64,000 bases of DNA from Ascarosepion bandense (taxonomy: Eukaryota > Mollusca > Cephalopoda > Sepiida > Sepiidae), in NCBI GenBank assembly GCA_037127315.1, contig JBBBDQ010001918.1, positions 5,876,501-5,940,500 on the forward strand, in the 5' to 3' direction. The notes beneath the pieces are model-generated. The model was not told where the DNA came from. It saw only the letters and a list, made by a program, of their open reading frames with translations, and ran no database searches. Within the stretch, counting starts at the first letter, position 1; every line of letters begins with the position of its first letter. This document shows positions 32,346-42,180 of this stretch, one piece after another. A program made the translations under genes and the position numbers.

Positions 32346-33358
32346 AATCCCGAAAGAACGTTATTGTTTCAAAACTTATTTGGGAGAATCAAAATTTCTG
32401 ATTATTCTCAACAAAAAGCCTGCTATGAAAATAATTTTTAGAGTTGAGAGCTTCCAGGCGACAAGGAAAAACCAACTCCCACACACCGCCGCCACGTCGC
32501 CGCCATTAACCGCCTCTGATTCGGCAAATTCCGTTAAGCTTCGATAAGGACCCGAAAGAACTTTGTTATTTTAGAAGTTGCATAGCGAATTGACAGCCCT
32601 GATTATCGAGAATATGTGAAAAGACTTTAATGAAAATTTGAAGAGCTCTGTTTACTTTAACAAAAATTAGAAAATACATTTTTGTTTAAGGATTGAGAGC
32701 TCTGATATTTTTAAACGAACTCTCTCTCTCCGTTGTAAACTGGCATTCCGACAACTGTATTGTCTGCTCATTGTGCTTTTTTCTTTTTTTCTTTTACAAA
32801 GACATTCATCGTAACTCTCCAGGCGTGTTCGACCATATTCATTTATTTTATTATAATTTTTTTTTTTTTAGTGCTGTGCGTATTTATGTGTACAAGTGTA
32901 CACCGGTGTCCGGTCTGGCTTTGGTGGAAAAACGCCAACTGAAATTGCACAACACGACTTCTGAGATCAATTCACAACGTGAGTAGTGGCCCGTTGTTGC
33001 AACAGACGTCTTGAAAACCAGCTTTTGTGATGAGATCATCAAGACCAGCAACAGCGGCCGAAAGTGTCGACACAGCGGGTATCGTTTCGACATCATCGCA
33101 GTGGAATCAGTTCCCGAACCAGCAACAGCGTCACAATCAACGAGCCAGCACTGGGCATAAGGTGTTACAGAAGGCTGTATATTGAAATGTGTGGAAGAAC
33201 AAAAGTATACACTTTGCATGTTTAAATAGGAATTTATTACCATAAAAGAGTAACATGACTTGGTCGAAGTAAAGAAACAGTATTAAGAAGTTAAGAGTGT
33301 CAATAGTTCGTAGTAGTCCCTGCAAGAATGAGTTTATGTGTACGTAGACAGGAACGTA
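32346..33358. other. Unassigned; holds an exon-like segment
   Basis: A long T tract and AG (32850-32870) precede 32872-32978, which is followed by a donor-like AAC|GTGAGT. The segment is open in one frame but matches nothing I recognise. Short repeats of CCAGCAACAGCG follow (33044 and 33119). No gene is claimed. Confidence 0.3.
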
Positions 33359-33391
33359 AGTATGTATGTATGTATGTATGTATGTATGTAT
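33359..33391. repeat. (GTAT)n microsatellite
   Basis: About 8 GTAT units. Confidence 0.9.
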
Positions 33392-33862
33392 GAGCGTTTA
33401 TTGTTGGGTAGGATTGTCTTTGAAGTTATCGCTCAGGGTGAACGATAAAAAGGAAGATGAACGAGAAAGAAGTGAAAATGAGAAAGATAGGGCCAATAAT
33501 AATAACGATCGCTTGACGCATGTTGACGGACATGTTAATTGCGCTCGTCATCTCAACTCACTGGCGACAGCCGATTTTGCTCCGTCTTTTATTTCGTTTT
33601 CTGGAGCTCCAGAAGGTCATTTCGGAATTCACTCCTAGATGTGATTCTGGCCTTTCTATTTTGTTTTTAGATGTTTCTTAGTTTTCTATTGGCCGAAAAA
33701 TATTTCGCGTCGAGGTGTGAAATTTCACGAGTTTTGTTTTTGGATTCGATTTTTCGTGCGTGCTAAGCAAAGATTGTAATTCGAGTAAATTCGTTTATTT
33801 TAAACAAAAACAATGAGTCAGTGCTTATCATTTGAATTTCTTAATCTAGAACTTGTTTTGTT

Positions 33863-33866
<4 letters not shown>
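33392..33866. other. No gene seen
   Basis: A 90-codon frame starts in the (GTAT)n repeat and has no recognised domain. Confidence 0.45.

Positions 33867-33922
<56 letters not shown>
33867..33922. repeat. (CA)n microsatellite
   Basis: About 28 CA units. Confidence 0.95.
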
Positions 33923-33925
<3 letters not shown>

Positions 33926-34059
33926 TACAAACAGACATTGCCATCCAACGCCCACTTAAACAGAAAATCTTACACACATATAGAATTATCATGGGTTTTA
34001 ATACACGTGACACGTATCTGACGAATGAGAACTGACCCAAACAAATCGAAAGATACGAG

Positions 34060-34285
34060 AGTCTCTTTCTCTTTTGTTCCATTTTCTTTTCAATCACTGA
34101 TGAAGTTTTAATAAAAGAGAAACGCGTTAGATTGATATAAGTTCCGTATTTGTTACTTATTTTAAACGGATCTCGATATATAAAATTAGACATTTATTCG
34201 CCTGAAGAGTGCCAATTTTGAACTCGAAACATGTGTAGCGAAACAAATATAATTATAGACACTTAATGCATTTTACAAAAGATAG

Positions 34286-34286
<1 letters not shown>
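34060..34286 (+). mobile_element. Penelope-like terminal motifs
   Basis: Two motifs of the type CTGA(A/T)GA...GAAAC lie 110 bp apart: CACTGATGAAGTTTTAATAA...GAGAAACGCG (34090 on) and GCCTGAAGAGTGCC...ACTCGAAACATG (34200 on). In the second, GAGT/ACTC can pair between the two blocks. Confidence 0.45.

Positions 34287-34324
<38 letters not shown>
34287..34324. repeat. (AAT)n microsatellite
   Basis: About 12 AAT units. Confidence 0.95.
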
Positions 34325-34327
<3 letters not shown>

Positions 34328-34371
34328 CTACATTTTAAACAAGACATTTACGGCTTCTCGCAGTTTTTTCA

Positions 34372-34374
<3 letters not shown>

Positions 34375-34424
<50 letters not shown>
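34375..34424. repeat. (TA)n microsatellite
   Basis: About 25 TA units, bordering the PLE at 34426. Confidence 0.95.
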
Positions 34425-34425
<1 letters not shown>

Positions 34426-34428
<3 letters not shown>

Positions 34429-35460
34429 TATGCTCTCATTAGGATTGAACTCTCTTAAGAGGAAAATGTTAAAAACAGTTACCACTGCTGCGATTTACTC
34501 ATTACTCTTAAGTAATGAACTGAGTTCTCCCGGTGTCTGTCGGAGAGATATTAGTGTTTATGAGGTTTTTAGGATATTTTCGTCTAGTTGGTAGTTGGAG
34601 TGCATTTGGCTACGATATAAGAGAGTGATATGTTTAGGATTGGTTGGGCTATACCATGTTTTGTTTTCGTGTTAAGGTTTTTAATAAAATGTCGTATTTT
34701 TTCATGAACACTAATATCTCTCCGACAGACCCCAAGAAAAGAATTAAGTTCATCATATATTACGCTAAATCCACAACATCCAATGCAATCGTCCGCAACG
34801 ACTCCTCCTCCACCGTTAGCGCTTTGCAAAAAAAACAATGTAGTTTATAAATTGAAATGCCCCTTTCGAGAATGTATCTCTAACAAACTAAATAATATCT
34901 ACATTGGTCATACTACAAACTCGCTCTCACGGCGGCTTACATTACACTTAAATGACAATTCAAACATATTCCGACATTTAAAACACTACGGCTATCAACG
35001 CACACTTCTTACAAAAACGCTCGTTGAAAATACATGTATACTTAGACAAGAAAATAATAAACGAAAACTCAAAATTCTAAAAGCTATCTACATTAAACAG
35101 CTTAAACCTAGCCGAAATAAAATAAATTTCGACATCTCTACTAACATAATCCAATACCTGTAATCGACGGGAGAGGTCATAGTTACTACACTTACCCCCT
35201 CTACCCATAGTAGTAGCAGCTCGCAGACCAATCCCCTTATGCCGCTATACCCTCATGTGACCAAGAACCACACCACCACCATTTTGTCACCGTCTGCGGC
35301 CATCCGCCACTCTAAAAATGGACTTTTTCTTTTGGGTTTAATTTTCTTTGTTTAATTCCACTCTGTTAATAATTTAAATGTTCTATGTTCACTATATATT
35401 AAATGTTCATACTTTGATAATGTCTTATGTAAGCCGAAAGCTCAGACCCGATAAAAAAAA
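34426..35460 (+). mobile_element. Penelope-like element, 3' part with inverted 5' segment
   Basis: Coding end 34690-35163, then a 300-bp 3' UTR ending with a motif TAATGTCTTATGTAAGCCGA (35418-35437) similar to the one at 38577. The 5' part is inverted: GTCTGTCGGAGAGATATTAG (34536 on) is the reverse complement of sequence at 34711-34730. Inverted 5' segments are common in PLE copies. The left border is (TA)n. Confidence 0.75.
34690..35163 (+). pseudogene. Penelope-like RT/GIY-YIG endonuclease C-terminus, one frameshift
   Basis: The first frame carries the linker KKRIKFIIYYAKSTTSN. After an A8 tract (34827-34834) the next frame continues NNVVYKLKCPFREC, NNIYIGHTTNSLSRRLTLHL and ends KINFDISTNIIQYL at 35163. 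VVYKLKCP and IYIGHTTNSLSRR are the GIY and YIG strands of a GIY-YIG endonuclease, with a C-x4-C pair, as in Penelope-like proteins. The reverse transcriptase is missing (5' truncated). The homopolymer frameshift could be decay or a read error. Confidence 0.8.
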
Positions 35461-35579
35461 ATCAACAATTACTGCGATTTCTTGTCGTCTTTTAATGATA
35501 GCACTTTCAAGCTGATCAGATTATACGAAAGGATCCTACACAAAATAAATAGACAAAGCCTGTCTATATTATTCAATGA

Positions 35580-35581
<2 letters not shown>

Positions 35582-35630
<49 letters not shown>
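35582..35630. repeat. (TA)n microsatellite
   Basis: About 24 TA units. Confidence 0.95.
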
Positions 35631-35633
<3 letters not shown>

Positions 35634-35859
35634 TAGTAATATCTGTGAATAGTAATTTCTTATTTGGTAGTGGGAGGTATGTGGATTGAACCTTGAGTTA
35701 GTAGTGGTAGGTTGTGGGAAATTAACTGCTTGGCCAAATGTTATTGGAACTAATTGGAAGAATATGGTAATTATACTTATTTCTATGACGACATATACTT
35801 ATGATCTACTTACTTATTTAGGAGTATATTTTGGTATTGTAATTTTAATATATTTCCAT

Positions 35860-36205
35860 TTTTAAACGAGTTATTTCGCTACCCAGGTTTCTACCTTGAG
35901 TGGTGTCTTCAGGCGATTTTCTTTTTAAGAACGCTCTTGTAACGGTGTTTTATTTGAACATTCACGTAGCAGAGAATTTATGAACCCGTATTGTTTAAAT
36001 TCAAACGAATTATGACGTTTGCATCCATGGTTGTATGAAACTAAAAGATATTTCTTAGTGTAGATGCATTTAGTCATAATTTCTGTTCTTTCATTTAACA
36101 GTTCGTCTTTATTTGGGTATGTCATAATATTCAAAAGCTCTACAATATAAATGTATAGAACACCTGTTAATACAAACGTGTACTGGTCTAACCATATTAG
36201 GACCA
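35860..36205 (-). mobile_element. Unclassified coding-derived repeat, copy B, with PLE-like end motif
   Basis: The minus strand encodes DELLNERTEIMTKC, KYLLVSYNHG and INSLLREC, the same blocks as 11245-11450. After the stop comes CCTGAAGACACCACTC and AGGTAGAAACCTGGG, a CTGAAGA...GAAAC motif. Confidence 0.5.
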
Positions 36206-36234
36206 AAAACTAAGTATTAAACAATCAATCAATA

Positions 36235-37275
36235 TATATATATATATAGGCTCTTCCGTCGATTTTGACGTATGTGTGTCCAACTCATTTGGTACGTATA
36301 ACGTCAAGTTTTATGTTTCTGTCTTATGTGCGCCTAACTTAGATTTGCATAACAGGCTGCAGAATGAACATTTAAAACTGTCCGTTTCCACGTCAGAAGC
36401 TTCCGATGCAAACCCAGATCCTGGGTGTTTATAGCACGTGTGAGCCTTCAAACGAGCCTTCGATTTGCATGACAAATAACAAATTGGGCACTTGAAAAGG
36501 AACTGGCATTTGAGATTGAGTTTAATTCCTAAACGGAGTACACCAAGGTGTTGAAGGCGATTCGGTTCAAAACTTGCAATGTCACGATGACAAGCTGAAC
36601 TCCACTCCATTCGATCTGAAGAAACCAATTCAACAGGTGAGCTAGCTGCTCTGAGATTGTACTGCAGTTTAACTTTATAACGAAGCAGCGGCCTTCCAAC
36701 GTTTCGAGTCCCAACAAGCAATTCGCTGTACATCAGAATTTTCGACATTCTGCTATCGATTGCACAACGTGGCCAACCCATTTTAACTGTGACTGAATAA
36801 AAAAGGATTAATTTCTGCCAATGCCTATTTTTATGGAAAGATCTGTGTTGGAAATATGAACTTTGAGAGTGGAACCCTGGATTGTATGGAAGCAGCCTAT
36901 GTGAAATAAATCATTTTTCTTAATGTTTACTATGTATGGCGTCCAGAACTCAGATCATTAAAGTAAGATTGTGAGAACAACAGCGCTGTACGCTCCTACC
37001 TTTGTCTTAATTGATGTGCCCTTTTCTTTCTATAGACGATGACACAGTTTGCCAAGTGTATCCTGCGTCTTTGAGATTTTGTTGACAATTTCTTCATCAA
37101 GAGATGCACAACTGTTCACCTTACTTCACAGGTATTTAAATGAGCCAGCATACATCAGATTTTTATTTTCTACATTTATGGGAACAGTTGGAAATTCCGA
37201 CATGCCATGTTGCAGTTCTTCACCATTCTTCTGTTTACGAGTTGGTTTTAGGAAATGTACAACTCCTTTTTACTG
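36235..37275 (-). mobile_element. LINE 3' part with C2H2 zinc fingers
   Basis: The minus strand runs from the reverse-transcriptase thumb (37270) through the C-terminal region to a zinc-finger tail (36311) and a short 3' UTR ending in (TA)n at 36232-36248. This is a separate lineage from the RTE-type LINE at 6934. Confidence 0.7.
36311..37270 (-). pseudogene. LINE reverse transcriptase C-terminus plus zinc fingers, broken
   Basis: Minus-strand blocks in order: NSCASLDEEIVNKISK (thumb-side SLDEEI motif), KTKVGAYSAVVLTILL, SEFWTPYI, then an open 156-codon run with MGWPRCAIDSRMSKIL, GRPLLRYK and RTEW-like DRMEWSSACHRDIA. Two C2H2-like fingers end it: FKCPICYLSCKSKARLKAH and FKCSFCSLLCKSKLG. Such zinc-finger tails are known on some invertebrate LINE proteins. 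Several stops and frameshifts lie between 36783 and 37020, so it is dead. Confidence 0.7.
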
Positions 37276-37279
37276 AATA

Positions 37280-37900
37280 CTTATCTTCTTCTTCTTCTTT
37301 TATGTACCTTGTCCTTTCCTGACAGAGGCGATCATAGACTTTCAAGTCTCCATATCCCTAGTGGCTCTTAGCACGCTTTCTCCTGTAACATCTCTCAGCA
37401 ATCATTCTGTCATCCACCTGCTCAGGCCCTTCAAATATGTTATCCACTGTTTCTTTTTCCCTCTATCTGGCTTCTTAGTATCAGGTTCTCCAGGCCCTCC
37501 TTCCTCATTGCATGTCCCAGGAACTTCAGTTACCTCTTCCTGATGATTAATTTTATTAATTAATATTAATTTTATATTAATATTAATTAATATTAATTTT
37601 ATTAATTAATATTAATTTCCTTTTTGTTTTCATTCTTTCAAACATCTAATCATTGCTCACATGTTCGGACCATGTTATCCAAAGCATCCTTCTGAAGAAA
37701 CACATTTCAGCTGCTTCAAGTTTTCCTTCCAACATTCACTACCATATTGAAGAACTGACATCACATAGCAATCCAGTACTCTCTTCTTTGTTTCTAGTGA
37801 AAGTTTCCTGTGTCTTAATACTTTACTGGGCTTATGGATGGCGTCCTTTGAATTGCCAGTTCGCCTTCGGATCATTATCTTGCACTAAATACTTATAGTC
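37280..37900 (-). mobile_element. RTE-type LINE 3' fragment with AT-palindrome expansion
   Basis: Starts at the (CTT)n tail and runs to the IRRRTGN block near 37875. At 37545-37620 a TTAATATTAATT motif has expanded to several copies inside the coding-derived sequence. Confidence 0.85.
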
Positions 37901-38133
37901 AATCCAAATGCCTTGCTCACGACAGGGAATCGCTCAATAAGGAATTGTGATTCCTGCAGTGATGCTGCAACCACGTACAGCAAGATCAGACAAACAAAAA
38001 TCCAATATCAGAGCTACTCTGGCTTGTGTTTTTAAATTGAATCGATGTAAGCCCCCAGTTTTCCGGAACTCAAACCGAACGTTTATTTCGTAAACTGAAC
38101 GTTTATTATCTTAAAAGGTTTGTAAAATTTTAG

Positions 38134-38137
<4 letters not shown>

Positions 38138-38168
<31 letters not shown>
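38138..38168. repeat. (TA)n microsatellite
   Basis: About 15 TA units, bordering the PLE fragment at 38176. Confidence 0.95.
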
Positions 38169-38172
<4 letters not shown>

Positions 38173-38175
38173 TAT

Positions 38176-38770
38176 CGAGGCAGCTAGTAATTTTCTAGAC
38201 ATTTCTCTGAAAAACATAAACATGTAGGTAATATCAGACAGATTTTGGTCAACAATACGGTGATCCTTACTCATACACACAGTAAGAGGAACCTGCAGAT
38301 ATTGGAGGCCATGTACATCAAATCAAAACAACAAACACTCAATAAAATCAACTTTAAAACAGGAAATAACATATTACATTGCATTTGACTAGATGGTTTT
38401 GTTGTCATTTCGCGCTATCCCGCGGTGTGACGTCATAAAACCGCATCGCAAACTTAAGAACTGCGTTTATTATTTTTGGTAACTATTGCCGTTGCCAAGC
38501 GGAGTTTTATGTCAACACAAAATAAAATCGTCGGTGATGGTGGATTTTATAATATTTCAGTTTAAACTACCTCTCTGAAGATGGCTCATGTGAGCCGAAA
38601 GCTTAGAAGAAAACCAATAAATAATTATCCAAATGTTGGAGAATTTTTGTCTTTATTTTCAACTGAAATTAAAGCAAAAATACGACGTTTAGAACGGCTC
38701 ATGATTAAACATAATAGACATTCATTGTCTCTTATATTTAATAGAATATGTCTAGAAAAAATATATATAT
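38176..38770 (+). mobile_element. Penelope-like element in tail-to-head arrangement
   Basis: 38200-38388 encodes the endonuclease C-terminus (HSKRNLQILEAMYIKSKQQ, ending at a stop), homologous to 35040-35163. A 3' UTR follows, then CTGAAGATGGCTCATGTGAG (38574 on) with a GGCTC/GAGCC stem before GAAAGC. Next comes a new open frame (38581-38770) with a basic stretch KIRRLERLMIKHNR, which could be the start of a following copy. The same UTR-motif-start unit occurs at 46481-46702. This resembles the pseudo-LTR arrangement of PLEs. Confidence 0.65.
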
Positions 38771-38851
38771 ATAGATATGGCAAGAGAGAGGGAGACAGAG
38801 AGATATACACAGAAATATTTTTGATAAAATCCAAATCAATTATCAGCAACT

Positions 38852-39127
38852 TTATTGGACTTGACCTAGTGTCTCGGCTTTAGTACCTTTCTCACTGGCT
38901 AAAAATCGTTTCATCTGTGGTTTTCTATGAATTTTTTTACGGAAATTGATCGGACATGCTCTTCGGTATAATACATGGACTTCATGAATTTTTTTACGGA
39001 AACTGATCGGACATGCTCTTCGGTATAATACATGGACTTCATGAATTTTTTTACGGAAACTGATCGGACATGCTCTTCGGTATAATACACGGACTTCATG
39101 AATTTTTTTACGGAAATTGATGCTCAA
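38852..39127 (-). repeat. 57-bp minisatellite, about 3.5 copies, open in one frame
   Basis: ATGAATTTTTTTACGGAAA recurs at 38927, 38984, 39041 and 39098: an exact 57-bp period (19 codons). The minus strand is open for 91 codons with repeated FRKKIHEV..LYRRACP. Openness follows from the period being a multiple of 3; no domain is recognised. Confidence 0.85.
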
Positions 39128-39289
39128 TTTAGAGTGGAACTGGCTAGATTAACATTTCTTTCTACGTTAACATTTTCTTTTATAACACCACTCGCGTGTG
39201 GATCTACCTTCGAACTCCATGATTTCTAATTAGCATTCATCTTCACAAATTTAAATGCAATGTTAGTCTTTATCTACGATACCAAATAG

Positions 39290-39640
39290 GTTGAGACATT
39301 TTTGTGTGCCCGAACCATGTAAATTTAAGTATGTTGCTAGATTGACATCTCCGTCCCACCCTTTTACCGTTGAAATAGTTAAATGTAACCCACACTTCTA
39401 CTCGAATAGTGTCTTCTCTCGCACTTCCCACCTGTGGAATTCCCTTTCATTTATTGCTTCCCTGATAGCTACGTTCTTCCAAAATTTAAATGCAACTAAA
39501 ATTGCCATCCTTTAACTTCTTGATTCCCGTTCATCCTTTATTTTCTCTTCAATACCCACTGTACCCAGTCTTTTTATCAGTGTAACTATCTGCGCACTAG
39601 TGACGGTGCCGCCTTGCTTGAGGTGAAATGATAAAAAAAA
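39290..39640 (+). mobile_element. CR1/L2-like LINE 3' fragment
   Basis: Encodes HPFTVEIVKC, FSRTSHLWNSLSF and FFQNLNATK, matching the HPFTVR, LSRTSRLWNSLPY and DLQKFK blocks at 47521-47865. Ends GCCGCCTTGC...GTGAAATGATAAAA. Confidence 0.85.
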
Positions 39641-39716
39641 AAAATAAGAAAAATGAATTCGTTTGGGTGTTTTCTCAGAAATCTCAAACCATCAAAATAT
39701 TCCTTTGTTCCCTAAC

Positions 39717-39982
39717 TGTTATGGTGCCATATACACAGTGAATGAACTTTTCTTCCTTTACTAAACACCAACCTGAGTGACTTCTTGGGAGGCAGCTAAA
39801 AGGCATTCAGGAGACAGTCGTGAGGCAGTCGTGAGATAGTCGAGACGCAGCGTAACTGTACAGTTCGGACATACACCTCTAATTGCTGATTACTAACACT
39901 CTTATTTGTATATATGTTCTATTATTCTAATACACTGTCTGAACATACCTTTTATGTTTCTGTGTCTTTCTTCCTGGCCACA
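39717..39982 (+). mobile_element. Solo-LTR-like unit (266 bp), low confidence
   Basis: Starts TGTTATGGTGCCA and ends TGGCCACA. The sequence AAAAGCTTGACGACGACGA follows, resembling the primer-binding-like site after the LTR at 5972-6362. No coding region follows. Confidence 0.4.
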
Positions 39983-39997
39983 AAAAGCTTGACGACG

Positions 39998-41030
39998 ACG
40001 ATCACATACTAGATTGTTACTCTCAAAACTAGACTGTCACACATCGCAATGATTACGATACGTTCTCTGAGTTTTTAATTAATTGATTTTGGTAGAAAAT
40101 TCAGTTGCGTTTGTTATTCATTCGTGTATTTTTACGCGATTAATTTTCATGATTTCTTTCATAAAATAACTAAAAAAAAAATATAAAAAATGTTAATAAA
40201 TAAAGAAAAATTATTAAACAACAACTTGGCGACGATGATTCGCCACAACATTTACTAAATATTGTTACTTCATTGACGATCACATACTGGATTGGTACTC
40301 TCAAAACTAGACTGTCACACATCGCAATGATTACGCTACGTTCTCTAAGTTTTTAATTATTTTTGTAAATATCACACCAAGCAAGGCGCTAAAGCTACTG
40401 ATGTGCAGTGGGCTACATAAGAGAAAGAGATTAGAGGAGATTGAAGAGAAGGACGAACCAGTTAGAAAGAAACAATAGATGGTTGGGAATACAGGTGTTA
40501 TAACAGTTGCAAAGTTGGAGAGAAAGGAAAGGATATACGGGGCGGTGTGTAAAGAACTAGGGTCAAGTAGTTAAGAGATGAGTATTGACCTTGCATTTAA
40601 ATTCCTGGAGGTTGTAGCCGTCAGGAAAGTAAGAATAAGGAAGCGAGTTCCACAGTCGGGAAGTGCTAGAAAAGAAGCCGCCGGAGTAGAATTGTCGTCT
40701 GCATTTGGTTGATCTAATTGTGAATGCGTGAGACCCAGATGCCAGTCTGGTTGCACGAGTAAACACCTTTTGTGGAGGCACCATTGACTTAAGTTCGTTG
40801 GAGCAGAAGCCATGGAATTGTTTGTAGAACAGAGACAGTGAAGCCACATCTCGTCGGTGGGAAAGTAGCTGTAGTCGAGCCGTCATTAATTGATTTTGGT
40901 AGAAAATTCACTTGCGTTTGTTTTTCAGTCGTGTATTTTTACGCGATTAATTTTCATAATTTCTTTCATAAAATAACCGAAAAAAATATATAAAATGTCA
41001 ACAGATAAATAAAAATTATTAAAATTTCAC
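39998..41030. repeat. 278-bp tandem duplication, second copy split by a LINE
   Basis: The unit (GACGATCACATACTAGATTG ... GGTAGAAAATTCAGTTGCG ... AATTATTAAA) lies at 39998-40220. It recurs as 40276-40362 plus 40889-41030. A LINE tail (40365-40888) interrupts the second copy at TTTTTAATTA|ATTGATT. Confidence 0.85.
40365..40888 (-). mobile_element. CR1/L2-like LINE 3' fragment, 5' truncated
   Basis: The minus strand has a 107-codon open run (40886-40563): LLSHRRDVASLSLFYKQFHG, then RATRLASGSHAFTIR and RLWNSLPYSYF. The tail with CACACCAAGCAAGGCG (plus sense) is at 40372. Inserted in the 278-bp duplication. Confidence 0.9.
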
Positions 41031-41457
41031 CTTTTTTGTTGACTTTTGTGCCACCCTATAGAATAAAAAACGATCTTTTTGAATGGAACGAAACGTTTTC
41101 GAAGTCATCTAACGTCTGAAACAGAACGGAAAATACCCATAATAGAATTATAAGTGCAACACCATGACTTTTAGGTCCAATACTTTTTCATCAGTTTATA
41201 TCAATTTTAAATGTAATAAATTATGTACGCCTTTTTGTTTTAACCATAGACCGCTAATGTCAATGATTTTTTTATACGCTTCATAATTATAAATGACAGA
41301 TACAACCAGTTTAATTATACTGTATAAAGATAACGTCAAAGAGGCGTCATATTGATTTTGTCCGTGGCTTCAAAAACTTTTGTTTTTGTGCACGTCAACG
41401 TGAAATGGGCGGGAAAGGCTATTTTTTCAGTCGGAGTAAATGTGTTATGTGGTCTGG
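41031..41457. other. No gene seen
   Basis: AT-rich, no recognised repeat. Confidence 0.5.
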
Positions 41458-41764
41458 ATGTGCGTTGTGGTCCAGTGGATATCGACTCGGAACAAGAAAT
41501 CGGAGAGCCGAGTTCGAATTCCAGTTGAATTCGTTACAATCATATACGCGCAAATACCCTTGCAAAAGGTATTAATCCGTCTCTTCCTTCAAGTTATGGG
41601 TCAAATGACAGGACAGATTGGGTTCTCTAGCCTTGGTTGGCAACCAATCTACCGCAGAAAGCAATGGCAACCTACTGCGGGAAAATCTTCTGCTCAGTCA
41701 GTCAAGTCTCTTTCGAGGCATGATCGCTCAAGCGTGTATCACGTATGGCACTTAACTGACTGAT
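41458..41764 (+). mobile_element. tRNA-derived SINE, copy 7
   Basis: Full length: TGTGCGTTGTGGTCCAGTGG head, GAGTTCGAATTCC B-box region, hairpin GTCTCTTTCGAGGCA (one mismatch) and end TATGGCACTTAACTGACTGA. Confidence 0.9.
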
Positions 41765-42180
41765 TGTGGTCTGGATCCGATAGTCCAACGCCCGGAACAA
41801 GCTTGGTGGTAAAACTCTTTAAATTGATGAGAGCCAGATTATTGGCTCAATAACCAATCAAAGTGTCAAGTAGGTTTAATGCACATGACAATATGGATCA
41901 TGAAGGAAGGGATAATTCCTTTTATGATGGAGGTTTGTCATTGCTAATAATGATGATTATAAAGTTTAAAAAATTGACCAGGTTTTTCATTTGATTGAAG
42001 CAGACGTTAAACAATTGATAATGTTATCGCCTCCTCTTTCTTTCTTTCTTTCTTTCTTTTTTTCTTTCTTTATTTCTTATTGTGTATGCTTTCTTTTTCG
42101 TATTCAAGCCAAGCAGCGTCATTGATAAACTTTTCTTCTGTCGCTGCTCGCACTAAAAATACAATCAATTATTTACCGGA
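41765..42180. other. No gene; short (TTTC)n at 42036-42078
   Basis: Unassigned sequence with a pyrimidine microsatellite near the right end. Confidence 0.55.

Noticed and set aside
33366..33638. 90-codon plus-strand frame beginning at the (GTAT)n repeat
   Set aside because: It starts in a microsatellite and shows no recognised domain.
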